This document shows positions 1-7,551 of a stretch of DNA of 35,643 bases, piece after piece. Position 1 is the stretch's first letter. Each line of letters opens with the position of its first letter. The translations under genes and the position numbers were made by a program. Where the stretch lies: positions 1 through 35,643 of the forward strand of contig NZ_VCQV01000044.1 in assembly GCF_007845645.1 (NCBI RefSeq), given 5' to 3'. Under the pieces are notes generated by a model. The model ran no database searches. It was given only the letters and a program-made list of their open reading frames with translations, and was not told the DNA's origin. Source of the DNA: Leekyejoonella antrihumi. GTDB lineage: Bacteria > Actinomycetota > Actinomycetes > Actinomycetales > Dermatophilaceae.

Positions 1-102
1 TCTCTGATCGCCTTGGCCAACGCCATCATCATCACCCGGCGCCTGATCCGGACCGCCTGGACCACCCACCGCTGGGACACTCGACCAACCCGCCGACCAT
101 GA
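1..102 (+). CDS. C-terminal end of a probable IS transposase (partial)
   Basis: The first frame is open from base 1 to a TGA at 100-102 and encodes about 33 residues ending in RWDTRPTRRP. This basic, Trp-containing tail resembles the C-termini of DDE transposases of actinobacterial insertion sequences (IS5-like, from memory). The rest lies left of the window, so neither the catalytic residues nor the family can be checked. Bases 103-220 after it hold no gene I can support and may include the element's right end, but I could not identify a terminal inverted repeat. It could also be the end of some other basic protein. Confidence 0.45.
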   Translation, partial: SLIALANAIIITRRLIRTAWTTHRWDTRPTRRP

Positions 103-220
103 CCTATCCGCGGAACCTCTAACCCGCGATCGGACTGGCAACCGCACCATCCACGTGAGCCCTCCGGGCCTGCACAGCACGCCGATCGGTGGCACATTCT
201 CGTCACCGGGCGGTGGCCCA

Positions 221-226
221 TAGACT
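221..226 (+). promoter_or_regulatory. -10 element TAGACT for gatC (leaderless)
   Basis: TAGACT fits the actinobacterial TANNNT -10 pattern and ends six bases before the gatC ATG. Transcription would then begin at or next to the start codon. No Shine-Dalgarno sequence is seen before gatC, which agrees with a leaderless message. No convincing -35 element is visible. Confidence 0.5.
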
Positions 227-232
227 GCCCCT

Positions 233-529
233 ATGTCATCGCTGTCCCGGGACGAGGTCGCCCACGTCGCCATGCTCGCCCGCATCAATCTGACCGACGA
301 CGAGCTGGACACACTGGCGGGTCAGCTCGACCAGATTGTCGGCTTTGTGGCCGCGGTGGGTGAGATCGGCGTCGAGGATGTCCCGCCGATGTCCCACCCG
401 CTCCCACTGTCCAATGTCACGCGTCCGGACGTGGTGCGTCCCAGCCTGGACGCCGCGGAGGCACTGGCCGGTGCCCCGAAGGCTCAGGCGCAGCGCTTTG
501 CAGTGCCGCGCATCCTCGACGAGGAGTGA
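233..529 (+). CDS. gatC: Aspartyl/glutamyl-tRNA amidotransferase subunit C
   Basis: GatC is the small subunit of GatCAB, which converts Glu-tRNA(Gln) and Asp-tRNA(Asn) to the amidated forms in the cytoplasm; it wraps around and stabilises GatA. The 98-residue protein has the family's usual length and shows the typical N-terminal pattern [20 protein letters not shown] and the C-terminal segment [10 protein letters not shown], both characteristic of GatC. The ATG at 233 is preceded by a -10-like TAGACT at 221-226 and no ribosome-binding site, so it is probably leaderless. gatA and gatB follow on the same strand, the usual order in actinobacteria, with a 124-base gap before gatA that holds a dispersed repeat. 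Confidence 0.95.
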   Translation: MSSLSRDEVAHVAMLARINLTDDELDTLAGQLDQIVGFVAAVGEIGVEDVPPMSHPLPLSNVTRPDVVRPSLDAAEALAGAPKAQAQRFAVPRILDEE

Positions 530-535
530 GAATAA

Positions 536-585
536 CCCCGCTGAGTGCTCCGCTCGTACCTCGCTTTCATTCTTTGCGGGGCCCC
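536..585 (+). repeat. Dispersed hairpin-forming repeat, copy A
   Basis: A 50-base segment between gatC and gatA begins with CCCCGCTGAGTGCTCCGCTC and ends with TTTGCGGGGCCCC. Its C-rich start and G-rich end are inversely complementary, so it can fold as one stem. The same pattern recurs at 6950-6988 and, inverted, at 13023-13071, always just before a gene. It does not code for protein in a recognisable way. It may be a small intergenic repeat of the REP/MITE kind or a processing or termination structure. Confidence 0.6.
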
Positions 586-653
586 GGAAGGAATCCACCG
601 ACAAAGTCCTCGGCGACACCGAGACATCTTTCGAACCACAGAAGGTGCGCATC

Positions 654-2171
654 TTGACCGACATCATTCGCCAGAGCGCCGCCGATCTGGCGGGCGCCCT
701 CGCCAGCAAGCAGATCAGCGCCGTCGAGGCAACGCAGGCGCACCTCGACCGGATCGCGGCCGTCGACGACGACGTGCACGCCTTCCTGCAGGTCGACCGT
801 GACGGAGCCCTCGCGGCCGCTTCGGAGGTCGACCGGCGCCGTGCGGCGGGGGAGTCCCTGCCGACGCTCGCCGGTGTGCCGATCGCGGTCAAGGACATCG
901 CGACCACCAGAGGTCTAGTCACGACCGCGGGCAGCAAGATGCTCGAGGGCTGGGTCCCGCCCTACGACGCGACGATCGTGACGCGTCTGCGCGAGGCCGG
1001 TATGCCGATCCTCGGCAAGACCAACATGGACGAGTTCGCGATGGGCAGCTCGACCGAGCACTCGGCCTACGGGCCAAGCCACAACCCGTGGGACCTGGAG
1101 CGCATCCCGGGCGGCTCCGGCGGTGGATCCTCCGCCGCCGTCGCGGCATTCGAGGCGCCACTGGCCATCGGCACCGACACGGGCGGCTCGATCCGCCAGC
1201 CTGCTGCGGTCACCGGAACTGTGGGGATCAAGCCGACGTATGGCGGAGTGTCGCGCTACGGCCTCGTCGCCCTCGCCAGCTCGCTGGATCAGGCGGGTCC
1301 CTGCTCGCGCTCCGTGCTCGACGCCGCCCTGCTGCATGAGGTGATCGGCGGGCACGACCCGATGGACTCGACCTCGATCGATGCGCCGGTGCCACCGGTG
1401 GTCGAGGCCGCCCGCCGCGCCGATGTGAAGGGTATGCGGGTCGGCCTGGTCAAGGAGATCTCCGGCGAGGGATTCCAGCCCGGCGTGAAGGCCCGGTTCG
1501 ACGAGTCCGTGCAGTTGCTCACCGAACTGGGCGCGGAGGTCGTCGAGGTGTCCTGCCCGAGCTTCGAGAAGGGGCTCGCGGCCTACTACTTGATCCTGCC
1601 GAGCGAGGCGTCCTCGAACCTCGCGCGGTTCGACGCGATGCGCTACGGCCTGCGGGTCGGGCCCAAGGGGATCGAGCGTCCGTCGGCCGAGCAGGTCATG
1701 GCCGCCTCGCGCGATGCCGGCTTCGGTGACGAGGTCAAGCGCCGCATCATCCTGGGCACCTATGCACTGTCGAGCGGCTACTACGACGCCTATTATGGGC
1801 AGGCGCAGAAGGTGCGCACGCTCATCGCTCGCGACTTCAACGCGGCCTTCGAGCAGGCGGACGTGCTGGTCACGCCCACCGCGCCGACGACCGCCTTCAA
1901 GATCGGCGAGAAGATCGACGACCCGATGGCCATGTATCTCAACGACGTTGCCACCATCCCGGCGAACCTCGCCGGTATTCCCGGCATGTCGATCCCGAAC
2001 GGGCTTGCCGACGAGGATGGCCTGCCGAGCGGCATGCAGTTCCTCGCTCCGGCGACCAAGGACGAGCGGCTCTACCAGGTGGGCGCGGCACTCGAGGCCG
2101 CGCTGAACGAGCGGTGGGGCGCGCCGATCCTGTCCAAGGCACCGGCCCTGGCCGTGAAGGAGAGCATCTGA
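654..2171 (+). CDS. gatA: Aspartyl/glutamyl-tRNA amidotransferase subunit A
   Basis: GatA is the amidase subunit of GatCAB: it releases ammonia from glutamine and passes it to GatB. The amidase-signature motifs are present, with the catalytic Lys in [11 protein letters not shown], the Gly/Ser-rich stretch [11 protein letters not shown] and the nucleophile region [13 protein letters not shown] chose the TTG at 654 because it gives the family's normal N-terminus ([15 protein letters not shown]), has GAAGG at 641-645 eight bases upstream and yields 505 residues, the normal size. The open frame runs further upstream to 336, but that part overlaps gatC and has no family resemblance. The stop overlaps the gatB start (ATGA at 2168-2171 region), indicating translational coupling. 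Confidence 0.95.
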   Translation: MTDIIRQSAADLAGALASKQISAVEATQAHLDRIAAVDDDVHAFLQVDRDGALAAASEVDRRRAAGESLPTLAGVPIAVKDIATTRGLVTTAGSKMLEGWVPPYDATIVTRLREAGMPILGKTNMDEFAMGSSTEHSAYGPSHNPWDLERIPGGSGGGSSAAVAAFEAPLAIGTDTGGSIRQPAAVTGTVGIKPTYGGVSRYGLVALASSLDQAGPCSRSVLDAALLHEVIGGHDPMDSTSIDAPVPPVVEAARRADVKGMRVGLVKEISGEGFQPGVKARFDESVQLLTELGAEVVEVSCPSFEKGLAAYYLILPSEASSNLARFDAMRYGLRVGPKGIERPSAEQVMAASRDAGFGDEVKRRIILGTYALSSGYYDAYYGQAQKVRTLIARDFNAAFEQADVLVTPTAPTTAFKIGEKIDDPMAMYLNDVATIPANLAGIPGMSIPNGLADEDGLPSGMQFLAPATKDERLYQVGAALEAALNERWGAPILSKAPALAVKESI

Positions 2172-3697
2172 TGACCACCACGACGGACGCCGTTGTCGGC
2201 TATGACGATGCGATTGCCCGATTCGATCCCGTCATGGGGCTCGAGGTGCACGTCGAGCTCAACACCGCGACCAAGATGTTCTGTGGCTGTGCGACAGTAT
2301 TCGGCGCCGAACCCAACACGCACGTCTGCCCGGTGTGTCTGGGTCTGCCCGGTGCGCTGCCGGTCGTCAACAGGACGGCGGTCGAGTCGGCCATCCGGAT
2401 CGGTCTGGCGCTCAACTGCAGCATCGCCGACTGGTGCCGTTTCGCCCGGAAGAACTACTTCTACCCGGACATGCCCAAGAACTTCCAGACCTCGCAGTAT
2501 GACGAGCCGATCGCCTTCGAGGGGTACCTCGACGTCGAGCTCGACGACGGGTCGACCTACCGCGTCGACATCGAGCGGGCGCACATGGAGGAGGACACCG
2601 GCAAGTCGCTGCACGTCGGTGGGGCCACCGGCCGCATCCAGGGTGCGGAGTACTCCCTGGTCGACTTCAACCGCGCAGGAATCCCGCTGATCGAGATCGT
2701 CACCAAGCCGCTCACCGGGGCCGGTGAGCGCGCGCCCGAGGTGGCGCGAGCGTATGTCTCCGCCCTGCGCGATCTGGTGAAAGCGCTTGGGGTCAGTGAC
2801 GTTCGGATGGAGCAGGGCTCGATGCGCTGCGACGCCAACGTCTCGCTGCGGGCCAAGGCGGGCGACGGCGGCGATCAGAACGCGGTGCCGCTCGGGACCC
2901 GCACGGAGACCAAGAACGTCAACTCCCTCCGCTCCGTCGAGCGCGCGATCCACTACGAGATCTGTCGGCACGCAGCCGTGCTGGACTCGGGCGCCTCGAT
3001 CCTGCAGGAGACCCGCCACTGGCACGAGGACACCGGCGCCACGACCTCGGGTCGTCCGAAGTCGGATGCGGATGATTACCGCTACTTCCCGGAGCCCGAC
3101 CTGGTGCCGGTCGCGCCCGCCGCCGAGCTCGTCGAGCAGCTGCGTGAGTCACTTCCCGAGCCGCCGGCCAAGCGTCGCAAGAGGCTCCAGGCCGACTGGG
3201 GCTACAGCGATCTGGAGATGCGAGACGTCATCAATGCCGGTGCGATCGACCTGATCGAGCAGACCGTGGCCAATGGTGCCACGGCGGCGGGCGCGCGCAA
3301 GTGGTGGACCGGTGAGCTGGCCCGCCGCGCGAACAACGAGGGCAAGGCGTTGGAGGACTTCGGGGTCACGACCGCCGACATCGCCGCGCTGGACGGCATG
3401 GTCCGGGACGGCCGACTCAATGACTCGATGGCGCGCCAGGTGCTTGACGGTGTGCTCGCCGGGGAGGGCCGGCCCACACAGGTGGCAGATGCCCGAGGCC
3501 TGGAGCTGGTCCAGGACGACGGCGCCCTCGAGGCGGCGGTCGACAAGGTCATCGCCGGCAACGAGGCCGTCGCCGACAAGGTGCGGGCCGGCAAGCTGAA
3601 TGCCGCCGGCGCCCTGATCGGCCAGGTCATGAAGGAGCTGAAGGGCCAGGCGGATGCCGCCAAGGCCCGGGAGATGATCCTGGCCAAGCTCACCTGA
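2171..3697 (+). CDS. gatB: Aspartyl/glutamyl-tRNA amidotransferase subunit B
   Basis: GatB phosphorylates and amidates the Glu or Asp carried on the mischarged tRNA using ammonia from GatA. The 508-residue protein has the family hallmarks near the N-terminus: [12 protein letters not shown], then Cys residues in MFCGC and [11 protein letters not shown] that suit the zinc site, then [16 protein letters not shown]. The C-terminal part (from about residue 360) matches the helical YqeY/GatB tRNA-binding tail, ending [12 protein letters not shown]. The start ATG at 2171 overlaps the gatA stop. Only 18 bases separate its stop from the stop of the convergent cupin gene. Confidence 0.96.
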   Translation: MTTTTDAVVGYDDAIARFDPVMGLEVHVELNTATKMFCGCATVFGAEPNTHVCPVCLGLPGALPVVNRTAVESAIRIGLALNCSIADWCRFARKNYFYPDMPKNFQTSQYDEPIAFEGYLDVELDDGSTYRVDIERAHMEEDTGKSLHVGGATGRIQGAEYSLVDFNRAGIPLIEIVTKPLTGAGERAPEVARAYVSALRDLVKALGVSDVRMEQGSMRCDANVSLRAKAGDGGDQNAVPLGTRTETKNVNSLRSVERAIHYEICRHAAVLDSGASILQETRHWHEDTGATTSGRPKSDADDYRYFPEPDLVPVAPAAELVEQLRESLPEPPAKRRKRLQADWGYSDLEMRDVINAGAIDLIEQTVANGATAAGARKWWTGELARRANNEGKALEDFGVTTADIAALDGMVRDGRLNDSMARQVLDGVLAGEGRPTQVADARGLELVQDDGALEAAVDKVIAGNEAVADKVRAGKLNAAGALIGQVMKELKGQADAAKAREMILAKLT

Positions 3698-3715
3698 TCC
3701 GGCTGTGCTCCGTGG

Positions 3716-4093
3716 CTACTGTGCCCATGGAGGACTGATGGGTTGTGCGCTGCCACTCATGGTGGCCGTCATACCCAGCGCAGTGGTGACCCAGGCCCGA
3801 GCCGGCTGCGTGGTGTTGTTGCTGACACGGAGGCTTGCTCCGCGCGGAACGAGGACGGCATCGCCGGTCCGCGCCACGAAGTGTGCCTCGTCGATCTCGA
3901 CGTCGAGGGCGCCATCCAGCACGTGCAGCACCTCTTCGTCGGACATTGTGTGCAGCCGGCCGGGAGTGTTTGGTGAGAAGTCGGCGCGCCAGGCCGCGAG
4001 CCGCGAGGCGCCGGTTGCGCTCGATGCGTAGGAGTGGAAGGTCACTCCGTGCCTCTGGAAGGTGTGGACGGAAGTACTGGGCAGGTGCGGCAT
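3716..4093 (-). CDS. Small cupin-domain protein
   Basis: A 125-residue single-domain cupin. Motif 1 is seen around GRLHTMSDEEVLHVLDGALD and motif 2 around GDAVLVPRGASLRVSN. Some usual metal-ligand histidines are replaced (Arg where motif 2 normally has His), so metal binding is uncertain. I chose the ATG at 4093 because GGAGAG lies five bases upstream; the reading frame extends to a TTG at 4120, inside the operator region, without an SD. It is divergent from the MarR gene across an 82-base gap containing a large dyad, so it is probably the regulator's target. The substrate is unknown; small cupins beside MarR regulators often handle stress or aromatic compounds, but nothing here shows which. 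Confidence 0.8.
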   Translation of the reverse strand: MPHLPSTSVHTFQRHGVTFHSYASSATGASRLAAWRADFSPNTPGRLHTMSDEEVLHVLDGALDVEIDEAHFVARTGDAVLVPRGASLRVSNNTTQPARAWVTTALGMTATMSGSAQPISPPWAQ

Positions 4094-4112
4094 GACATCT
4101 CTCCGATCAGAG

Positions 4113-4156
4113 GTAGACAACTAGGTTGACCATATATCGTCAACCCGGTTGTCTAC
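4113..4156. promoter_or_regulatory. Large dyad operator between cupin and marR genes
   Basis: Two 18-base arms, 4113-4130 and 4139-4156, are inverted copies with 16 of 18 positions matching, separated by the A/T-rich spacer CATATATC. Each arm also holds its own small dyad: CAAC-TAG-GTTG on the left and CAACCCGGTTG on the right. On the minus strand, TTGACG inside the dyad could be the -35 of the cupin gene. The right arm sits just upstream of the marR -10 (TAGGAT, 4164-4169). Two dimers of the MarR protein could therefore shut both promoters. The position and symmetry are seen; the binding protein is inferred. Confidence 0.75.
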
Positions 4157-4163
4157 AAGCCCT

Positions 4164-4169
4164 TAGGAT
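4164..4169 (+). promoter_or_regulatory. -10 element TAGGAT for the marR gene (leaderless)
   Basis: TAGGAT ends six bases before the ATG at 4176, the same spacing as at several other genes here. The AGGA within it could be mistaken for a ribosome-binding site. The dyad operator ends seven bases upstream, so repressor binding would cover the -35 and spacer region. Confidence 0.5.
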
Positions 4170-4175
4170 CGCTGC

Positions 4176-4631
4176 ATGGACTCCACGGACGACCTGGCGA
4201 TGCCCTTCCTGCTCATGTCCGCATTCCGGGGGTTGGTGGACGCGGTCCACGCTGAGTTGGAGGCAGCCGGATATCCCGACGTTCGTGCGGCTCATGGATT
4301 TGCCATGCAGGCAATTGGTCGTGGCTGCACGGGAGTTGAGCTGGCTGAACGCCTTGGCGTATCCAAACAGGCAGCGGCCAAGACGGCGCACGCGTTGGAG
4401 CGGATGGGACTGATCAGCCGCGTGCAGAGTCCGAGGGACCGGCGAGAGCGTCTGCTTGCTCCGACGGCGCGTGGGGAGGACATGCTGCGACGCTCGGCCG
4501 CGGCCTTCGGCCGTCAGATCAAGGACTGGCGCACCCGTGTTGGTGACGACCATGTCAGCGCGACCCTCACCACCTTGGCACATGCCACTCCAGGCCGTCG
4601 GGGGCCGACCGACCTGTCGGACTGGGTCTGA
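4176..4631 (+). CDS. MarR-family transcriptional regulator
   Basis: A 151-residue winged-helix protein of typical MarR length. The helix-turn-helix is around VELAERLGVSKQAAAKTAHALERMGLI (residues about 53-79) and the wing around QSPRDRRERLLAPTARGED. N- and C-terminal helices for dimer formation flank it. MarR proteins bind palindromes as dimers and usually release DNA on binding a small molecule. The 4113-4156 dyad lies directly upstream and is shared with the divergent cupin gene, so autoregulation plus control of the cupin is likely. A role for the disrupted P450 gene 60 bases downstream is possible but not shown. The ligand is unknown. Confidence 0.88.
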   Translation: MDSTDDLAMPFLLMSAFRGLVDAVHAELEAAGYPDVRAAHGFAMQAIGRGCTGVELAERLGVSKQAAAKTAHALERMGLISRVQSPRDRRERLLAPTARGEDMLRRSAAAFGRQIKDWRTRVGDDHVSATLTTLAHATPGRRGPTDLSDWV

Positions 4632-4647
4632 ACACCCACGGGAGGGT

Positions 4648-4653
4648 TACGCT
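4648..4653 (+). promoter_or_regulatory. Possible -10 element TACGCT for the P450 gene
   Basis: TACGCT in the 60-base gap between the marR and P450 genes fits TANNNT and would start transcription near 4660, leaving a leader of about 30 bases that includes the GAAGGAG ribosome-binding site at 4681-4687. No clear -35 is visible, and read-through from marR is equally possible. Confidence 0.3.
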
Positions 4654-4691
4654 GGCGAGCCGGATTGTCTGCCGCGCTGCGAAGGAGTCGT

Positions 4692-5981
4692 ATGCGATCG
4701 CCCATCAGCCGTGCCGAGCTCAGGCTCGCGCGCATGTTCGCGGGTGAGCTCTACTTCGCGAAGCTGCGCACGCAGGTCGATGGGCGCCTGCGAGGCGACC
4801 CGCTCGCCAGGGTGGGTCTCTATCCGTGGCACACCAACCCGTATCCGTTGTATGACCAGATTCGCGGCCGCGGGCCATTGGTGCAGGGCCGGGTAGAGGG
4901 CTACTGAAACACCGCCAGCCACGCGGTCTGCAAGGAGGTGCTCGGCAGCCGGGAGTTCGGCACGGAGGGCAGAGAAGGCCCCGGTCGCAGCTCGGGGGAG
5001 TTCGACCTGTCGATTCTCGAGAAGAACCCGCCGGATCACACTCGGCTGCGAAAGGTCGCCGCCCCTGCCTTCCGACCACGGCGTATGGAGTCCTACCGGG
5101 GCCGCGTCGAGAAGCGGGTCAACGTGCTGCTCGACGCGGCGGAGGGCAAGGAGTCATTCGACCTGATCCGAGATCTGGCAGCCCCATTGCCGATTCGGAT
5201 CATCTCCGAGCTGCTCGGGGTGCCCGATGCCGACGAGGAGACCTTCATCCGCTACGGCACCGCATTGGGGACCGCGCTCGACGGCCTCAAGTCGATGCGG
5301 CACGCGCACGAGGCGTTCGGCGCGAAGAAGGGTCTCGAGGTGATGTTCACCCGGCTGCTCGCCGAACGGGAGAGGCAGCCGCGTGAGGACATGCTGTCGA
5401 TCCTGGCAGCCGAGAAGGGCGAAAGCATCCGTCCCGAGGAGATCCTGCCGCTGTGTCAGCTGCTGCTGGTCGCCGGGTTCGAGACCACGGTGAACCTGAT
5501 CGGCAACGCTGTGCACGCGCTGCTGCTGCATCGAGACCAGTGGCAGATCCTTGTCGACGAGCCGACGCGAGCCGCGGACGTCGTCGAGGAGACCTTGCGC
5601 TACGACCCACCGATTCAGTTGACTTCGCGAGTTGCGTTGGAAGAAACGGAGGTCGAGAGCTCCGCGACGTCTCAAGGCGGGCCAGTCCGGCTGTCGAAGG
5701 GCAACTGGGTCGTGACCGCACTCGGCGGCGCGAACCGCGACCCGGACGTGTTTGCGCGGCCGAACACCTTTGACATCACCCGCAGCGACAACTCCGACCA
5801 CATCGCCTTCTCCAGCGGAATCCACTACTGCCTCGGTGCTCCGCTGGCTCGCATTGAGGGGGAGATCGCGCTTCGCGTGCTGGCCGAACGAATGCCGGAC
5901 CTGCGCATCTCCGGCAAGGTGCCTATGTGCCGGTCGAACACGATCCGGGGTGTGCGGGCCCTTCCGGTCTCCGTGCACTGA
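4692..5981 (+). pseudogene. Cytochrome P450, interrupted by an in-frame TGA
   Basis: One continuous reading frame encodes a P450 monooxygenase of about 429 codons, apart from a TGA at 4905-4907 (codon 72). The ATG at 4692 has GAAGGAG four bases upstream. Before the stop lies a normal P450 N-terminus (DPLARVGLYPWHTNPYPLYDQIRGRGPL). After it the frame continues as NTASHAVCKEVLGSREFG, the usual sequence after that region. The I-helix (LLLVAGFETTVNLIGN), the ExxR motif (EETLRYDPP) and the haem loop FSSGIHYCLGAPLAR with Cys at codon 380 are intact. A single TGG-to-TGA change would explain the break. A GTG at 4938 could restart a 347-residue product, but it would lack the first 82 codons. Sequencing error and stop read-through are alternatives. 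Confidence 0.85.
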
Positions 5982-5986
5982 CGGGA

Positions 5987-5992
5987 TACCGT
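5987..5992 (+). promoter_or_regulatory. -10 element TACCGT for the dehydrogenase gene (leaderless)
   Basis: TACCGT lies just after the P450 stop and ends six bases before the ATG at 5999. No Shine-Dalgarno sequence is seen. This supports an independent, leaderless transcript. Confidence 0.4.
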
Positions 5993-5998
5993 CGGCTC

Positions 5999-6925
5999 AT
6001 GGTGACTGTGGCGCTGCCGGAGCGCAGCTGGGTGGAGCAACTGGCGGACGTGCCGGGCGTGCGGACGGTGCTGTGGGAGATGACCGGCCCGCCGCCATCG
6101 GACGACGTCGAGCTGGCGGTGCCGCCCTACATGGGTGGATCGGAGCCCATGACCTGGCTCGGCCACGCGCCGCGGCTGCGCGCCGTGCAGCTGGTGACGG
6201 CCGGCTATGAGCATGCGCTCCCGCACCTGCCGACGGGAGTCGCACTGGCCAATGGTGCGGGTATCCACGACACGTCGACCGCCGAGCTGGCAATCACGCT
6301 GACCCTCGCAGCACTCCGCGGCATACCCGAGGCAGTTCGTGCGCAGGGCCGCGGCGAGTGGGCATCACTGGCAGGACGCAGATCGCTCGCGGATCGTCGA
6401 GTGCTGATCCTGGGGTACGGCTCCATCGGACGCACGATCGCGCACCGGTTGTCGGTGTTCGAGGTCGCGCAGATCACGGCCGTCGCCTCTCGCTCTCGAG
6501 CCGGTGATGACCTGGTCGACCGGATCCACGGCGTTGACGACCTCACCGAGCTGCTTCCCTCGCACGACGTGGTCCTGCTGGTCCTTCCACTGACCGAGGC
6601 GACCCGTGGCCTGGTCGGCCGGGACTTCCTGCGCCGTATGCCCGACGGAGCCCTGCTGGTCAACGTCGCCCGCGGTGGAGTCGTGCTGACCGATGCGCTC
6701 GTTGCCGAATGCGCCAGCGGTCGCCTGATGGCGGCCCTGGACGTCACCGATCCCGAGCCGCTGCCGAAGACCCATCCGTTGTGGCGCACACCAGGGGTGC
6801 TCATCAGTCCGCATGTCGGCGGCGCCAGTACGGCGTTCGATCCTCGCGCCCTTGCCCTGCTGCGTCGGGAGCTGACCCGTTTTGCTGCGGGTGAGGACCT
6901 GTCTCACCTTGTCGCGACCGGATGA
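5999..6925 (+). CDS. D-isomer-specific 2-hydroxyacid dehydrogenase
   Basis: A 308-residue NAD(P)-dependent oxidoreductase interconverting a 2-oxo acid and a D-2-hydroxy acid. The Rossmann motif GYGSIG is at residues 139-144. The catalytic triad is visible as Arg225 in NVARGGVV, Glu253 in DPEPLP and His272 in SPHVGG. I chose ATG 5999 because the protein starts there with the family fold and a -10 element precedes it; the frame extends upstream to 5927 but overlaps the P450 end. The length is normal for the family. The substrate cannot be read from sequence; GhrA-type glyoxylate/hydroxypyruvate reduction is one possibility. Confidence 0.87.
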   Translation: MVTVALPERSWVEQLADVPGVRTVLWEMTGPPPSDDVELAVPPYMGGSEPMTWLGHAPRLRAVQLVTAGYEHALPHLPTGVALANGAGIHDTSTAELAITLTLAALRGIPEAVRAQGRGEWASLAGRRSLADRRVLILGYGSIGRTIAHRLSVFEVAQITAVASRSRAGDDLVDRIHGVDDLTELLPSHDVVLLVLPLTEATRGLVGRDFLRRMPDGALLVNVARGGVVLTDALVAECASGRLMAALDVTDPEPLPKTHPLWRTPGVLISPHVGGASTAFDPRALALLRRELTRFAAGEDLSHLVATG

Positions 6926-6949
6926 CATGCTTCACCTCATGAAGGAACA

Positions 6950-6988
6950 CCCCACAAAGTGCTCGCTTCGCTCCTTTGCGGGGGCCCC
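6950..6988 (+). repeat. Dispersed hairpin-forming repeat, copy B
   Basis: A 39-base shorter version of the repeat at 536-585. It begins CCCCACAAAGTGCTCGC and ends CCTTTGCGGGGGCCCC. The start CCCCACAAAG and the CTTTGCGGGG near the end pair at 9 of 10 positions, giving a strong hairpin. It ends two bases before the ATG of the SixA-like gene, leaving no room for a ribosome-binding site. Confidence 0.6.
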
Positions 6989-6990
6989 AA

Positions 6991-7509
6991 ATGAGTAGGG
7001 CGACCCGGCGGCTGGTGCTGGTGCGACATGCCAAGGCGCAGGACCCGGCAGGCACGGCCGACCACGAGCGCCGGCTGACGGCCGCCGGCCGCTCGGATGC
7101 GCGGGAGCTCGGCCGGTGGCTCAAGGAGCGCAAGGTCGTCCCCGGCACCGTGCTGTGCTCAACCGCTGTCCGCACTCGAGAGACCTGGGCGAACGTCTCC
7201 GACGCCGGCACTCTGGGTGCCCTCATCGAGCACGATGCGCGCATCTACAACGCCGGCGTCTCCACCCTGCTGCAGGTGTTGCAGGAGGTCGACGCTGACG
7301 CCTCGACGGTACTTCTGGTCGGCCACGCGCCCGGCGTGCCGGCGCTCGCGGATGTGCTGAGCGAGGGGCAGCCCGGCACCGAAGAACTGGCCGCCGGATA
7401 TCCGACCTGCACGGTCTCGATTCTGCGAGTGGGCGTGCCGTGGGCAGACCTGGCGCCCGGTGTGGCGTCCGTCGAGGCGGTGCACACCGCCCGGCATTCC
7501 GAACATTGA
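6991..7509 (+). CDS. SixA-like histidine phosphatase
   Basis: A 172-residue member of the histidine phosphatase (phosphoglycerate mutase-like) superfamily, nearest to SixA-type phosphohistidine phosphatases. The catalytic RHA motif is at Arg12-His13 (LVLVRHAKAQD), and the second histidine is in LLVGHAPGVPALAD. The short length without an inserted cap domain fits SixA. ATG 6991 gives the family's N-terminus directly; the frame also opens at TTG 6976 inside repeat B. No Shine-Dalgarno is seen, since the repeat's hairpin lies immediately upstream. The substrate is unknown; in E. coli SixA acts on phosphotransferase-system proteins, which need not hold here. Confidence 0.85.
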   Translation: MSRATRRLVLVRHAKAQDPAGTADHERRLTAAGRSDARELGRWLKERKVVPGTVLCSTAVRTRETWANVSDAGTLGALIEHDARIYNAGVSTLLQVLQEVDADASTVLLVGHAPGVPALADVLSEGQPGTEELAAGYPTCTVSILRVGVPWADLAPGVASVEAVHTARHSEH

Positions 7510-7539
7510 GATCGGCGTCCCAATGGGCGGACATAGCAC

Positions 7540-7545
7540 TATTAT
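7540..7545 (+). promoter_or_regulatory. -10 element TATTAT for ilvD (leaderless)
   Basis: TATTAT, the strongest -10 match in the window, ends six bases before the ilvD ATG at 7552. No Shine-Dalgarno sequence lies between them, so ilvD is probably transcribed from its start codon. No leader-peptide attenuator precedes ilvD, unlike ilvB and cimA. Confidence 0.6.
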
Positions 7546-7551
7546 CGGGCC

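Noticed and set aside
336-653. Upstream extension of the gatA frame to 336
   Set aside because: It overlaps gatC in another frame, encodes a Ser/Arg-rich stretch without family resemblance, and the TTG at 654 has a good ribosome site and the normal N-terminus.
4905-4907. TGA in the P450 as a selenocysteine codon
   Set aside because: The position is not a redox or catalytic site in P450s and I see no convincing SECIS-like stem directly after it; a TGG-to-TGA mutation is simpler.
6939-6998. 19-codon frame starting ATG 6939 that overlaps the SixA-like start
   Set aside because: It runs through repeat copy B, its peptide has no control-codon bias, and no terminator follows; it is most likely a chance frame.
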